Below, one piece after another: positions 8,892 through 19,776 of a stretch of 64,000 nt of DNA. The notes under the pieces were generated by a model. That model saw only the letters and a program-made list of their open reading frames with translations. It was not told where the DNA came from and did no database searches. This DNA is from DASXYG01 sp036502625 (GTDB lineage: Bacteria > Actinomycetota > Actinomycetes > Streptosporangiales > Streptosporangiaceae). The first letter of the stretch is position 1. Each line of letters opens with the position of its first letter. Made by a program: the position numbers and the translations under genes. The stretch spans positions 1 through 64,000 of the forward strand of contig DASXYG010000016.1 of assembly GCA_036502625.1 (NCBI GenBank), read 5' to 3'.

Positions 8892-10808
8892 ATGACCGAC
8901 GAGTATCTGACCGGCCCCAAAGGCACGTACCGGCTGCTCCAGCGCATCGGGTCGGGCGGCATGGGCATCGTGCACCTCGCGCTCGACGAAGACGGCCGCA
9001 CGGTCGCCGTCAAGGAACTGCACCCCAGCCTGATCGACGACGAGATGCTGCGCCGCCTCGAACGCGAGGTCACGTCGATGCTGCGCGTCAGCAGCCCGTA
9101 CGTCGCGGAGATCAGGGACGCCGACGTGCGCGGGCCGCGGCCGTTCGTGGCGACCCGCTACGTCCAGGGCCGCGCGCTCGACACCACCGTGCGCGACCGG
9201 GGGCCGCTCAGCGGGGCGGGGCTGGTCAACGTCGCGCGGCGGCTGGCCACCGCGCTCGAGGCCATCCACGCCGCGGGCATCGTGCACCGCGACCTCAAGC
9301 CGAGCAACGTCATGATCAGCGAGGGCGACCCGGTCGTGATCGACTTCGGCATCGCCCAGGCCATCGACGCCACCCGCCTCACGCACACCGGGGTCGTGGT
9401 CGGCACCCCCGGCTACGTGGCGCCGGAGATCGTCAACGGCGGCGTGGCCGAGGAGCCCGCCGACGTCTTCGCCTGGGCCGCCACGGTCGCGTACGCCGCC
9501 ACCGGCCGCTCCCCGTTCGGCACGGGCCCGGCCGAGGTCGTCTTCTTCCGCGTCGTCGGCGGCCAGTCCGACCTCCACGGCGTCCCCGAGCCCCTGCTCC
9601 CCGTCCTCCGCAAGGCCCTCTCCCGCGACCCGGAGTCCCGCCCCACCGCCGACACCCTCTCCACCCTCCTCACCGACCTCACCCTCGACCCACCCGACAC
9701 CCCGGCCTCCGCCGCGCCTCCCGCACCCGCCACCTCCACACCCGCCGCACCCGCCACCTCCACACCCGCCGCGCCCGCCACCTCCGCGCCCGCCGCAGCG
9801 ACACCTCCCGCGACCGCCGCCCCTGTGCCCGTCCCCGAAGCCGAGGAGGCGGCGTCCACGGAACCCGCCCCCGCCCCCGCACCCGCGCCCTCAGCCCCGG
9901 TCACCGGGGCCGCGGAGGACGGGGCGGCACGCACCACACCCGAGCACGCGCCCCCCGTACCCCCCACCCCCGCCGGACCACAGGGCGCCGCGGCCCCGCG
10001 ACCTCCGCTCGGGCAGCAGGGGGCGCGGAATCCCTCGGGTCCACAAGCCCCGCAGGGGTGGGCGGCGCCCGGGCAGGCGTACGGGCAGGCCCCGGGCGCG
10101 TACGGGCAACCCGCGTACGCACCCCAGCCCCAGGGCGGACAGGCCCAGGCGGGGCAGCCGCGGGGCGCACAGCTCCAGGGCGGGCAGGCCCAGGCGGGGC
10201 AGGCGGCGCGGATGCCCCCTGCTCAGCAGGGCTTCGGGCATCCGCCGGGCGTGGCGACCGGCCGTGTCGGGTTCGGGATCGGGGTGCTGGTGGTCGCGGG
10301 CGTTACCGCGCTTGCGTTCGTGCTGCCCGGCCTTGGGCTTCTCGTCGGGGTCGCGGGGCTCGTGGTGCTGGGGGTGCGTGACCGGATCCGGCCGTACGGC
10401 GACCGGCCCGCCGGGCTTGCCGTGGTCGACGCGCTGTGGCGTACGGCCGCCGCGTACGTCGTCGCCGCCGCCGTGGCTTGGGGGCTGGAGTGGCTGCTCG
10501 AAGCGGTCGCGAAGCCGCGCATCTCCGCCGGTCAGTGGGTGAGCCTGCGGGACACCCCGTCCGCCACCGTGCTGGCCGCGTTCACGGCGCTCGCGGTGCT
10601 GCTGGCCACCGCGGTCCCGCGGTGGCGCGGGCCCTCGCGGGCGCTCGCCCGGATGGTCACCGGGGGTGATGGGAGCGCGCCCATCGTGCGTTACACCCTG
10701 ATGGCCGTCTGCGGGCTGGCGATCGTCGCGGCGCTGTTCGCGCCCGTGCCGTCGTGGTGGCCGGTGCCCATCGACGGGTCGATCACATTCGGTGACGTCC
10801 TGCCATAA
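8892..10808 (+). CDS. Hanks-type Ser/Thr protein kinase, membrane-anchored (first of a tandem pair)
   Basis: A 638-residue protein. The kinase domain spans about residues 12-265: glycine loop RIGSGGMGIVHL, ATP-binding Lys41 in VAVKEL, HRDLKPSN near 132 and DFGIAQ near 151. A long linker follows, with three copies of an 8-residue APATSTPA-type repeat (24-bp DNA repeats at 9723-9794) and a Gln/Gly/Ala-rich stretch. The C-terminus has several membrane segments (GFGIGVLVVAGVTALAFVLP and later ones). No PASTA or other sensor domain is seen. The paralogue downstream shares kinase core and plan; substrates are unknown. Confidence 0.93.
   Translation: MTDEYLTGPKGTYRLLQRIGSGGMGIVHLALDEDGRTVAVKELHPSLIDDEMLRRLEREVTSMLRVSSPYVAEIRDADVRGPRPFVATRYVQGRALDTTVRDRGPLSGAGLVNVARRLATALEAIHAAGIVHRDLKPSNVMISEGDPVVIDFGIAQAIDATRLTHTGVVVGTPGYVAPEIVNGGVAEEPADVFAWAATVAYAATGRSPFGTGPAEVVFFRVVGGQSDLHGVPEPLLPVLRKALSRDPESRPTADTLSTLLTDLTLDPPDTPASAAPPAPATSTPAAPATSTPAAPATSAPAAATPPATAAPVPVPEAEEAASTEPAPAPAPAPSAPVTGAAEDGAARTTPEHAPPVPPTPAGPQGAAAPRPPLGQQGARNPSGPQAPQGWAAPGQAYGQAPGAYGQPAYAPQPQGGQAQAGQPRGAQLQGGQAQAGQAARMPPAQQGFGHPPGVATGRVGFGIGVLVVAGVTALAFVLPGLGLLVGVAGLVVLGVRDRIRPYGDRPAGLAVVDALWRTAAAYVVAAAVAWGLEWLLEAVAKPRISAGQWVSLRDTPSATVLAAFTALAVLLATAVPRWRGPSRALARMVTGGDGSAPIVRYTLMAVCGLAIVAALFAPVPSWWPVPIDGSITFGDVLP
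9723..9794 (+). repeat. Three 24-bp tandem repeats inside a kinase linker
   Basis: Units at 9723, 9747 and 9771 encode APATSTPA-like octapeptides. The first two are identical at DNA level and the third differs at a few sites. It is a low-complexity linker repeat, likely variable in copy number. Confidence 0.75.
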
Positions 10809-10941
10809 CGGCCATTACGGTAACGGATCGCAGTGGTCGGCACACCCGCCGCGATCACGTCAAATGACATCATCCCCGACCATGGGCTGCGGGTATCGTG
10901 GCCGTGCGACTGGCCAACCGACCACGGCGTTTGTAAGGAGA

Positions 10942-13422
<2,481 letters not shown>

Positions 13423-13612
13423 CCCGGTCCGTCCACGCCGCGCCGCCGCGCCGCGTTTGCCGCGGCGCTACTCACGGGTAACATCGGAGGCGGGTCAAGT
13501 CCGGGTAACCCGGTGACGATTCCACTCGTGGTATTTGGCAGTCTTGACGCACCCGCTCAAACAGATGTTGGTACGGGTGAGGCAGAGAAGGCAGGGAGGT
13601 CGGCCACCGGCC

Positions 13613-14389
13613 ATGAATATCGTCGTACTGATGAAGCAGGTCCCGGACACCTACGCGGAACGCAAGCTGAAGTCCGACAGCACGCTCGACCGCGGGTCGG
13701 TCGACGGGATCATCAACGAGCTCGACGAGTACGCCATCGAGGAGGCACTCCAGATCAAGGAGGCCCACGAGGGCGAGGTCACGATCCTGACGATGGGACC
13801 GGAGAAGGCCACCGAGTCCATTCGCAAGGCCCTGTCGATGGGCGCCGACAAGGCCGTCCACGTGATCGACGACGCGCTGGTCGGCTCCGACGCCATCCAG
13901 ACCTCGTACGCCATCGCGCAGGTGCTCGCGAAGACCGGCTTCGACCTGGTGATCCTCGGCGCGGAGTCCACCGACGCGCGTACCGGCATGCTGGCCGCGG
14001 CGCTGTCGGAGCGGCTCGGCGTGCCGCAGCTCTCCTTGGCGAACAAGGTCGAGATCGACGGCCAGACCGTGCGCATCCAGCGGCAGACCGACGAGGGCTT
14101 CGACCGGGTCGAGGCGAGCGCGCCCGCGGTGATCAGCGTGGTCGAGAAGATCAACGAGCCGCGCTACCCGTCGTTCAAGGGCATCATGGCGGCGAAGAAG
14201 AAGCCGGTCGAGACCCTGTCCGTGGCCGACGCCGACATCGACGCCGGCAAGGTGGGCGTGGCCAACGCGGCGAGCCAGGTGGTCGACTTCGCCGACGCGC
14301 CGCCGCGCGAGAAGGGCACGATCGTCAAGGACGACGGCGACGGCGCCGTCAAGATCGCCGACTTCCTGTCGTCGAAGAAGTTCGTCTGA
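13613..14389 (+). CDS. etfB: Electron transfer flavoprotein beta subunit
   Basis: A 258-residue protein opening MNIVVLMKQVPDTYAERKL with VILGAESTDARTGMLAAAL, the EtfB/FixA adenine-nucleotide alpha-hydrolase fold. With EtfA it forms the FAD heterodimer that passes electrons from acyl-CoA dehydrogenases to the membrane quinone oxidoreductase. ATG 13613 has GGGAGGT upstream, at a rather long spacing, and starts the known N-terminus; the frame is open further upstream without matching sequence. etfA follows after 15 bp, a two-gene operon. A TTGACG at 13544 may be its -35. Confidence 0.95.
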   Translation: MNIVVLMKQVPDTYAERKLKSDSTLDRGSVDGIINELDEYAIEEALQIKEAHEGEVTILTMGPEKATESIRKALSMGADKAVHVIDDALVGSDAIQTSYAIAQVLAKTGFDLVILGAESTDARTGMLAAALSERLGVPQLSLANKVEIDGQTVRIQRQTDEGFDRVEASAPAVISVVEKINEPRYPSFKGIMAAKKKPVETLSVADADIDAGKVGVANAASQVVDFADAPPREKGTIVKDDGDGAVKIADFLSSKKFV

Positions 14390-14404
14390 GGGGCGGGGTA
14401 AATC

Positions 14405-15355
14405 ATGGCTGAGGTTCTGGTCCTGGTCGACCACGCCGACGGCGAGGTCAAGAAGGTCACGCTGGAGCTGCTCACGATGGCGCGCCAGTTCGGTGATCCG
14501 GCGGCGGTGTGGATCGGTGCGGGCTCTGACGCGGGCGCGGAGAAGCTGGCCGCGTACGGCGCCACGAAGATCTACGTCGCCGACGCCGCCGAGCTGAGCG
14601 AGTACGTCGTGGCGCCGAAGGCCGAGGTGTTCGCCAAGCTCGTCGGCGACGCGTCCCCGGCGGCGGTGCTCATCCCGTCCACGGCGGAGGGCAAGGAGAT
14701 CGCCGGGCGGCTCGCGGTCAAGACCGACTCCGGCGTGGTCACCGACGCGGTCGGCCTCGCCGACGGCCTGGTCGCCGAGCAGTCGATCTTCGGTGGCGCG
14801 ATCATCGTCCACTCGAAGGTCGCCAAGGGCACGCCGATCATCACGGTCCGGCCCAACTCGGCCCCGGCCGAGGAGGCGTCCGCCGAGGGCACGGTCGTCC
14901 CGGTCGCCGTCGAGCTGAGCGAGCAGGCCAAGGGCGCGAAGATCACCGAGCGGGTGGCGCAGGCGAAGAGCGAGCGCCCGGAGCTCACCGAGGCGGCGAT
15001 CGTCGTCTCCGGCGGCCGCGGTGTCGGCGGCGCGGAGAAGTTCGACGTCATCGAGGGTCTCGCGGACGCCCTGGGCGCGGCCGTGGGCGCGTCGCGCGCG
15101 GCCACCGACGCCGGCTGGTACCCGCACCAGTTCCAGGTCGGGCAGACCGGCAAGACGGTCTCGCCGCAGCTCTACATCGCCAACGGCATCTCCGGCGCGA
15201 TCCAGCACCGCGCGGGCATGCAGACGTCCAAGACGATCATCGCGATCAACAAGGACCCGGAGGCGCCGATCTTCGAGCTGGTCGACTTCGGCGTGGTCGG
15301 CGACCTCCACGAGGTCGTCCCGGCGCTGACCGAGGAGATCAAGAAGCGCAAGTAG
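14405..15355 (+). CDS. etfA: Electron transfer flavoprotein alpha subunit
   Basis: A 316-residue EtfA. The N-terminal half ends near residue 190. The C-terminal FAD domain shows VVSGGRGVGGAEKFDVIEGL, GASRAATDAGWYP, QVGQTGKTVSPQLYIA, NGISGAIQHRAGM and IIAINKDPEAPIFELVDFG, the canonical FAD-binding blocks. Partner of EtfB, cytoplasmic. A strong GC-rich palindrome 20 bp after the stop probably ends the operon. Confidence 0.96.
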   Translation: MAEVLVLVDHADGEVKKVTLELLTMARQFGDPAAVWIGAGSDAGAEKLAAYGATKIYVADAAELSEYVVAPKAEVFAKLVGDASPAAVLIPSTAEGKEIAGRLAVKTDSGVVTDAVGLADGLVAEQSIFGGAIIVHSKVAKGTPIITVRPNSAPAEEASAEGTVVPVAVELSEQAKGAKITERVAQAKSERPELTEAAIVVSGGRGVGGAEKFDVIEGLADALGAAVGASRAATDAGWYPHQFQVGQTGKTVSPQLYIANGISGAIQHRAGMQTSKTIIAINKDPEAPIFELVDFGVVGDLHEVVPALTEEIKKRK

Positions 15356-15374
15356 CGCGTACGCCTCACCCTGG

Positions 15375-15404
15375 GGCCCCGGCCGGTGCGCACCGGCCGG
15401 GGCC
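15375..15404. terminator. 30-bp perfect palindrome, bidirectional terminator
   Basis: Arms GGCCCCGGCCGGTGC and GCACCGGCCGGGGCC form a 15-bp stem between the convergent etfA and cupin genes. There is no T-run, as is usual in high-GC actinobacteria, so termination strength is inferred from stem and position. Confidence 0.75.
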
Positions 15405-15413
15405 TTCACGCGC

Positions 15414-15830
15414 TCAGACCAGCCAGGCGGGGGCGAGCCTGCCGTCGCCCGCGGGCATCGCGCAGTCGGGCTTGACGTCCAGCGCGGCGCCGGGGGAGTA
15501 GGCGAGCGCGCCCGCCGGTGCGGCCGCGATGGCGGTGAAGCCGCGTACGGGGTCGGCGAACACCTGGCGCGCGGCGTCGGCGGGCAGCACGATCGTGTCG
15601 CCCGCGGCCAGGGCGAGCGGTTCGCCGGCGCGCTCGACGGTGGCGCCGCCGTCCAGCACCGTCCACACCTGCTCCGCGTCGAACGCGTGAAGCGGCCCGG
15701 ACGCGCCGGGCGGCATCTCGACGCGCCACATCACCTGCGCCGCGCCGCCTTGGGCGGGGGAGGCGAGGGTGGTCATCACGCCGGCGGGCGTCTCGGTGCG
15801 GCGGGTTTCGTCAGTACGGATGACGGACAT
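15414..15830 (-). CDS. Cupin-domain protein
   Basis: A 138-residue small beta-barrel protein. The pattern MPPGASGPLHAFDAEQVWTV then GDTIVLPADAARQVFA fits the two cupin motifs, although the usual second His of motif 1 is not obvious. ATG 15830 follows TAGGAGA with good spacing and is preferred over ATG 15854. It is divergent from a MarR gene with an operator-like palindrome between them, so a regulator-target pair is likely. Function is not known; small cupins may bind metal or act in detoxification. Confidence 0.75.
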   Translation of the reverse strand: MSVIRTDETRRTETPAGVMTTLASPAQGGAAQVMWRVEMPPGASGPLHAFDAEQVWTVLDGGATVERAGEPLALAAGDTIVLPADAARQVFADPVRGFTAIAAAPAGALAYSPGAALDVKPDCAMPAGDGRLAPAWLV

Positions 15831-15849
15831 TCGAAGATCTCCTAAGATG

Positions 15850-15864
15850 GACAACGTCGTTGTC
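15850..15864. promoter_or_regulatory. Palindrome GACAACG-T-CGTTGTC, candidate MarR operator
   Basis: Perfect 7-bp arms around one central base, between the cupin and MarR genes. Further TTGTC half-sites follow at 15882. MarR dimers typically bind such 15-20 bp palindromes over divergent promoters; that this MarR binds here is inference. Confidence 0.65.
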
Positions 15865-15890
15865 GGAAATAGTGAACCTGGTTGTCGATT

Positions 15891-16379
15891 GTGTCAAGCG
15901 AGACGAACGCCCCACCCGGCTTCGAGCTGCCGTTGCGCCTGTTCATGGCGTTCCGGGAGATGATCGACGAGCTGCACGCCGAGCTCGCACGCCGCGGCCA
16001 CCCGAACATGCGGCCCATGGACGGCTTCGTGTTCCAGGCCATCGGCCCGTACGGCACCACCGCGGCGGAGCTCGGCCGCCGCCTCGGGGTGTCCAAGCAG
16101 GCCGCGGGGAAGACGATCGACGCCCTGGAGCGCCTCGGCTACGTCGACCGCGCCGCCGATCCGCGTGACGCCCGCCGCAAGATCGTGAAGCTCACCGCGC
16201 ACGGCGCCGACTCCCTGGCGAAGTCCGCCGAGATCTTCGAGGAGCTGCGCGCCCGGTGGGTCCGTACGCTGGGGGAGAAGCGCGTCCGCGCGCTCGAGTC
16301 CGACCTGCGCCGCATGACCCCGGACGACTACTTCCGGGTGGACGTCCCCGGCTGGTTCGGCGACCGCGGGGGGTCGTGA
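15891..16379 (+). CDS. MarR family transcriptional regulator
   Basis: A 162-residue MarR-type winged helix. TAAELGRRLGVSKQAAGKTI is the recognition region and GYVDRAADPRDARRKIVKLT the wing with the conserved DxRxxR motif. GTG 15891 is taken as start; in-frame TTG 15882 is an alternative, and no clear ribosome site is seen, so the mRNA may be leaderless. Probably controls the divergent cupin gene and itself through the palindrome at 15850. Confidence 0.85.
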   Translation: MSSETNAPPGFELPLRLFMAFREMIDELHAELARRGHPNMRPMDGFVFQAIGPYGTTAAELGRRLGVSKQAAGKTIDALERLGYVDRAADPRDARRKIVKLTAHGADSLAKSAEIFEELRARWVRTLGEKRVRALESDLRRMTPDDYFRVDVPGWFGDRGGS

Positions 16380-16385
16380 ACGGGG

Positions 16386-16394
16386 TTATCCACA
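16386..16394 (+). other. DnaA-box-like sequence TTATCCACA
   Basis: Exact match to the classic DnaA box, in the gap between the MarR and cysteine desulfurase genes. Related sites lie at 31666 and 55344. An isolated box may bind or titrate DnaA; there is no origin-like cluster. Confidence 0.35.
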
Positions 16395-16521
16395 GTCCGC
16401 GTTTTTCCGGTGGCGCGGCGTGGCCGGGCGCTCGCGCAATACGCCGAGGGGGTTGGTGATCGAGGGAATTCAGCGCGCCCGGCCGGAGAGCGGTGGCGGG
16501 TCCGGATACGCTGGGGCCGTC

Positions 16522-17685
16522 ATGGTGTACCTCGATCACGCAGCCACCACACCGGTGCGGCCGGAAGCGATCGCCGTGCTCACCGAGGAGCTGGGGCAGG
16601 GCGGGAACGCGTCGTCGCTGCACGCGTCCGGGCGGCGGGCCCGGCGGGTCGTCGAAGAGGCGCGGGAGACCATCGCCGAGGCGTTCGGCGCGCGGCCCGG
16701 CGAGGTGGTGTTCACCTCGGGCGGCACCGAGTCGGACAACCTCGCCGTCAAGGGCCTCTACTGGGCGCGGCGTGCCGCGGATCCGAAGCGGCGCCGGGTC
16801 ATCGCGTGCGCGGCCGAGCACCACGCCGTGCTCGACTCCGTCCACTGGCTCACCGACCACGAGGGCGCCGTTGCCGAGTGGCTCCCGGTCGACGAGGCGG
16901 GCCGGGTGCGCCCGGAGGCGCTGCGCGCCGCCCTGGAGCACGACCCCGATGACGTCGCGCTGGTCAGCGTGATGTGGGCGAACAACGAGGTCGGCACCGT
17001 CCAGCCGGTGGCCGAGCTCGCCGAGATCGCGCACGCGCACGGCGTGCCGTTCCACACCGACGCGGTCCAGGCCGCCGGCCACCTCACCGTCGACTTCGCC
17101 GCGTCCGGCGCCGACGCCCTCACCATCACCGGCCACAAGATCGGCGGCCCCATCGGCGCGGGCGCGCTGCTGCTCGGCCGCACCGTCGAGCCCACCCCGG
17201 TGCTCCATGGCGGCGGCCAGGAGCGCGACGTCCGGTCCGGCACGCTCGACGCCCCCGCCGTAGCCGCGTTCGCCGCCGCCGCGCGCGTCGCGGTCGAGCG
17301 GCGCCCCGCGGAGGCCGAGCGCCTCGCCAAGCTGCGGCTCCGGCTGATCGACGGCGTCCGCGCCGAGGTCCCCGACGCCGTACTCAACGGCGACCCCGAC
17401 CCGTCCGGCCGCCTACCAGGCAACGCCCACTTCTCCTTCCCCGGCTGCGAGGGCGACGCCCTGCTCATGCTGCTCGACGCCCTGGGCATCGAATGCTCCA
17501 CAGGCTCGGCATGCTCAGCGGGCGTAGCCCAGCCCAGCCACGTCCTCCTGGCCATGGGCGCCGACGCCGACCGCGCCCGCAGCTCCCTCCGCTTCACCCT
17601 CGGCCACACCTCAACCGAGTCAGACGTCGACGAACTCCTCGCCGTCATCGCCCCGGTCGTATCCCGCGCCCGCCGTGCGGGCTGA
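16522..17685 (+). CDS. Cysteine desulfurase, IscS/NifS class
   Basis: A 387-residue PLP enzyme: YLDHAATTPVRPEA start, TSGGTESDNLAVKG, HHAVLDS, NNEVGTVQP, the Schiff-base Lys in TITGHKIGGPIGAG, GGGQERDVRSGT and the sulfur-carrying Cys loop STGSACSAGVAQPSHVL. It takes sulfur from cysteine as an enzyme persulfide. The nearby mnmA suggests it feeds tRNA 2-thiolation; Fe-S cluster supply is also possible. TACGCT at 16507 suggests a near-leaderless start at ATG 16522. Its last codons form part of the first unit of the tandem-repeat array that follows. Confidence 0.95.
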   Translation: MVYLDHAATTPVRPEAIAVLTEELGQGGNASSLHASGRRARRVVEEARETIAEAFGARPGEVVFTSGGTESDNLAVKGLYWARRAADPKRRRVIACAAEHHAVLDSVHWLTDHEGAVAEWLPVDEAGRVRPEALRAALEHDPDDVALVSVMWANNEVGTVQPVAELAEIAHAHGVPFHTDAVQAAGHLTVDFAASGADALTITGHKIGGPIGAGALLLGRTVEPTPVLHGGGQERDVRSGTLDAPAVAAFAAAARVAVERRPAEAERLAKLRLRLIDGVRAEVPDAVLNGDPDPSGRLPGNAHFSFPGCEGDALLMLLDALGIECSTGSACSAGVAQPSHVLLAMGADADRARSSLRFTLGHTSTESDVDELLAVIAPVVSRARRAG

Positions 17686-18243
17686 GGCTGCGGAGGGTGT
17701 ACGCAGGGCTGTCTCGTGCCCGCCGTGCGGGTTGAGGTTGCGGGGAGTGTGTGCCGGGCTGGCCGTATCTGCCGCTCGGGCTGAGCCTTCCGGGTGCGTG
17801 CGCGGGGCTGGCCCGTATCTGCGATGCGGGCTGAGGCTGCGGGGAGCGTGCGCAGGATTGGCCCGCGCACGCCGTACGGGCTGAGCTTGCCGGGCGCGTA
17901 GCCGGGCTGGTCCTCGCCCGTCACGCCGCTTGAGCCTGCGGGGAGGTTGCGCCGTAACCGCCGCTTGGTCTGAGCCTGCCGAGCGCGTACGCAGGGCTGG
18001 CCCGCGCCCGTCACGCGGACTGGGCCTGTGGGGAGAGTACGGCGGGCTGGCCCGCCCTTGCCGTACGGGTTGAGGCTGCGGGGAGTGTGCCGGGCTGGAC
18101 CGTGCCTGCCGCTCGGGTTGGGCCTGTCGGGCGTGTTGCCGGGTTGGCCTGTGCTCGTCGCGTGGGTTGGGCCTGTGGGGGGCGTATGGCGGGCTGGGGC
18201 GCGGTTGGCGGGTGGGCTGAGGCTCTCGGCGGGTGCGGGGGGT
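17664..18243. repeat. About 12 degenerate tandem repeats of about 48 bp
   Basis: Beginning in the last codons of the cysteine desulfurase gene and ending just before the stop of the minus-strand gene, the sequence is made of about 12 head-to-tail units of 44-50 bp. Each unit runs: GCCCGCCGTGCGGG-like core, then a ctgaggctgcgg-like block, then a GCGTacgccGGGCTGG-like block. The core can pair with itself (CCCGC/GCGGG). Units are diverged but clearly alignable. Stops in several frames and lack of a consistent reading frame argue against coding. No known repeat family recognised. Confidence 0.8.
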
Positions 18244-18247
18244 GGGG

Positions 18248-19276
18248 TTACATGAGGTAGGGGGCTAGGGCTTGCCATTGGGGGTCGGGGCGGGTTACTA
18301 CGCGGACGCGGCCCTCTTGCCAGGCCGCGGCTAGTTGGTCGATCTCGCTGAGGGCGCCTGACTCGGAGTCGGCGTAGATGTGGAAGACGCGGTGGTCGTC
18401 GCCGGTTTCGTGGGCGGCTAGGAGGGCGTCGGGGCCGATGGACTCCAGCTTTTCCTCGAATGTCCGGAGCGCGGACGCGGACGGGTCGACCGGGAGGCGG
18501 TCGGGGTTGGCGTGGGCGTACGGGACGGACAGCAGGATGTGGGTGTCGCAGAGCGGGTGGTCGACACGGCGCAGCGGGAACCGCACCTTCACCAGGGAGG
18601 GGCGGCCGCGGGGGGTGCGGGTGCGGCCGGAGAGCCAGTCGCCGCCGCGGGTGTCCGCGAGCTGGCGCGTCACCGCGGGCAGCGCCGACAGGCCGAGCGC
18701 GTCGACCGGGCGCTCCTCCGCCGGGGTGATCGTGCCGATCCAGCGGCTGACCTCGTCCTCGCCCAGCGCCAGGGCCAGCGCGCGGCGGGCGGTGGCGGCG
18801 CGGGCGTCGTCCGGCAGGAACAGGAAGTCGGGGTGGTAGACGGCGACGTTCACCCGGGAGTGCTCGGCGTCGACCCGGACACCGAGCGCGATGTGCGACA
18901 GCTCCAGCTCGGTGTCCTCCAGGCGGAAGACGGAGTCGAGCGCGTCGCGGTCGGCGGCCAGCGCCGGGCGGAACTCCCAGGCGTCGTCCTCGGGGGCGGC
19001 GCGCATCCAGCGTTCGGTGAGCGCACGCAGGTCGTCGCGGCCGCCACCGGTCAGCGTCAGGACGTGGCCGCCGTCGCCGGGCGCGGAGATCTCCCAGGCG
19101 AGGTCCGGGTGGATGCGCGCCACCCGCTCGGCCATCTCCGTCGCCCGCTCCGTGTCCGTCTCCTCGCCGTCGCGCGCGAAGTCGGCGCGTACGCCCGGCC
19201 ACCACTGCCAGAACTCCCCGATTCCCTCAGGGGCGGCACTGGACGGCGGGCGGCGGCGAAAGAGTCCCATGGTCAC
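18248..19276 (-). CDS. Conserved hypothetical protein, DUF695-like C-terminus
   Basis: A 342-residue soluble protein. The C-terminal part (AHETGDDHRVFHIYADSES ... VRVVTRPDPQWQALAPYLM) resembles DUF695, whose members end with a similar DPxW-xxY motif; this assignment is from memory of the motif and is tentative. The N-terminal part has alternating strands and helices, with no signal or membrane segment. GTG 19276 has GGGGGA 6 nt upstream; ATG 19270 is also possible. Codon use at its 3' end (18250-18340) is less GC-biased than in the rest of the gene. Role unknown. Confidence 0.6.
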   Translation of the reverse strand: MTMGLFRRRPPSSAAPEGIGEFWQWWPGVRADFARDGEETDTERATEMAERVARIHPDLAWEISAPGDGGHVLTLTGGGRDDLRALTERWMRAAPEDDAWEFRPALAADRDALDSVFRLEDTELELSHIALGVRVDAEHSRVNVAVYHPDFLFLPDDARAATARRALALALGEDEVSRWIGTITPAEERPVDALGLSALPAVTRQLADTRGGDWLSGRTRTPRGRPSLVKVRFPLRRVDHPLCDTHILLSVPYAHANPDRLPVDPSASALRTFEEKLESIGPDALLAAHETGDDHRVFHIYADSESGALSEIDQLAAAWQEGRVRVVTRPDPQWQALAPYLM

Positions 19277-19323
19277 GAATTATCCCCCAGCCGCGACCCC
19301 GTACGGGAACAGCCGCGGACGCG

Positions 19324-19355
19324 CTTGACCTTGACACCGGTGACAAGCCGTACGT
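19324..19355 (+). promoter_or_regulatory. MerR-type promoter with 20-bp spacer and internal palindrome
   Basis: A -35 TTGACC (19324-19329) and -10 TACGTT (19350-19355) are 20 bp apart. Within the spacer lies CTTGACACCGGTGACAAG (19329-19346), a near-perfect palindrome. Over-long 19-20 bp spacers with a palindrome are the signature of promoters that MerR proteins twist into activity. The MerR gene itself starts 25 bp downstream. Confidence 0.75.
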
Positions 19356-19380
19356 TGGCGGCCGAGGAGGGGGCGAGCGC

Positions 19381-19776
19381 ATGCGGATCGGCGAACTGGC
19401 CAGGCGCGCGGGTGTGAGCCCGCGCTCGGTGCGCTACTACGAGCGGCAGGGCCTGCTGTCCGCGTCGCGCGACCCCAACGGCTACCGGCGGTACGACGAG
19501 GACGACCTCGTCGTGGTCCGGGAGATCAGGGCTCGCATCGCCGCCGGGTTCACGCTCGCGGAGGCGCGCCCGTTCGTGGAGTGCCTGCGCGCGGGCAACC
19601 CGTCCGGCGACGTGTGCCCGGCGCCGCGCGAGATGTACCGCCGCAAGCTGGCCGAGCTCGACGCCTGCATCGCCCGAATGTCGGCGCTGCGCGACCAGGT
19701 GGCCGGGCAGCTCGCCGCCGCCGACGCCGCCGGACTCCTCCAGATCACCACCCGCCCCGCATCGGAGGAACCATGA
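19381..19776 (+). CDS. MerR family transcriptional regulator
   Basis: A 131-residue MerR protein: RIGELARRAGVSPRSVRYYERQGLL (helix-turn-helix and wing), GYRRYDEDDL, then a dimer helix. Few Cys (in FVECLRAG, DVCPAPR and DACIARM) could act in sensing, but they do not match a recognised metal site; redox sensing (SoxR-like) is an alternative, although no iron-sulfur Cys cluster is seen. It is the first gene of an operon with thioredoxin, overlapping it by 4 bp, which favours a redox role. The promoter upstream is of MerR type. Confidence 0.9.
   Translation: MRIGELARRAGVSPRSVRYYERQGLLSASRDPNGYRRYDEDDLVVVREIRARIAAGFTLAEARPFVECLRAGNPSGDVCPAPREMYRRKLAELDACIARMSALRDQVAGQLAAADAAGLLQITTRPASEEP

Noticed and set aside
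13472..15409. Minus-strand open frame of 645 codons opposite etfBA
   Set aside because: Asp/Arg-rich shadow translation with no fold signature; both etf genes are certain.
17664..18243. 48-bp repeats considered as a CRISPR array or as a coding repeat
   Set aside because: No conserved repeat/unique spacer alternation, no cas genes, and stops in several frames.
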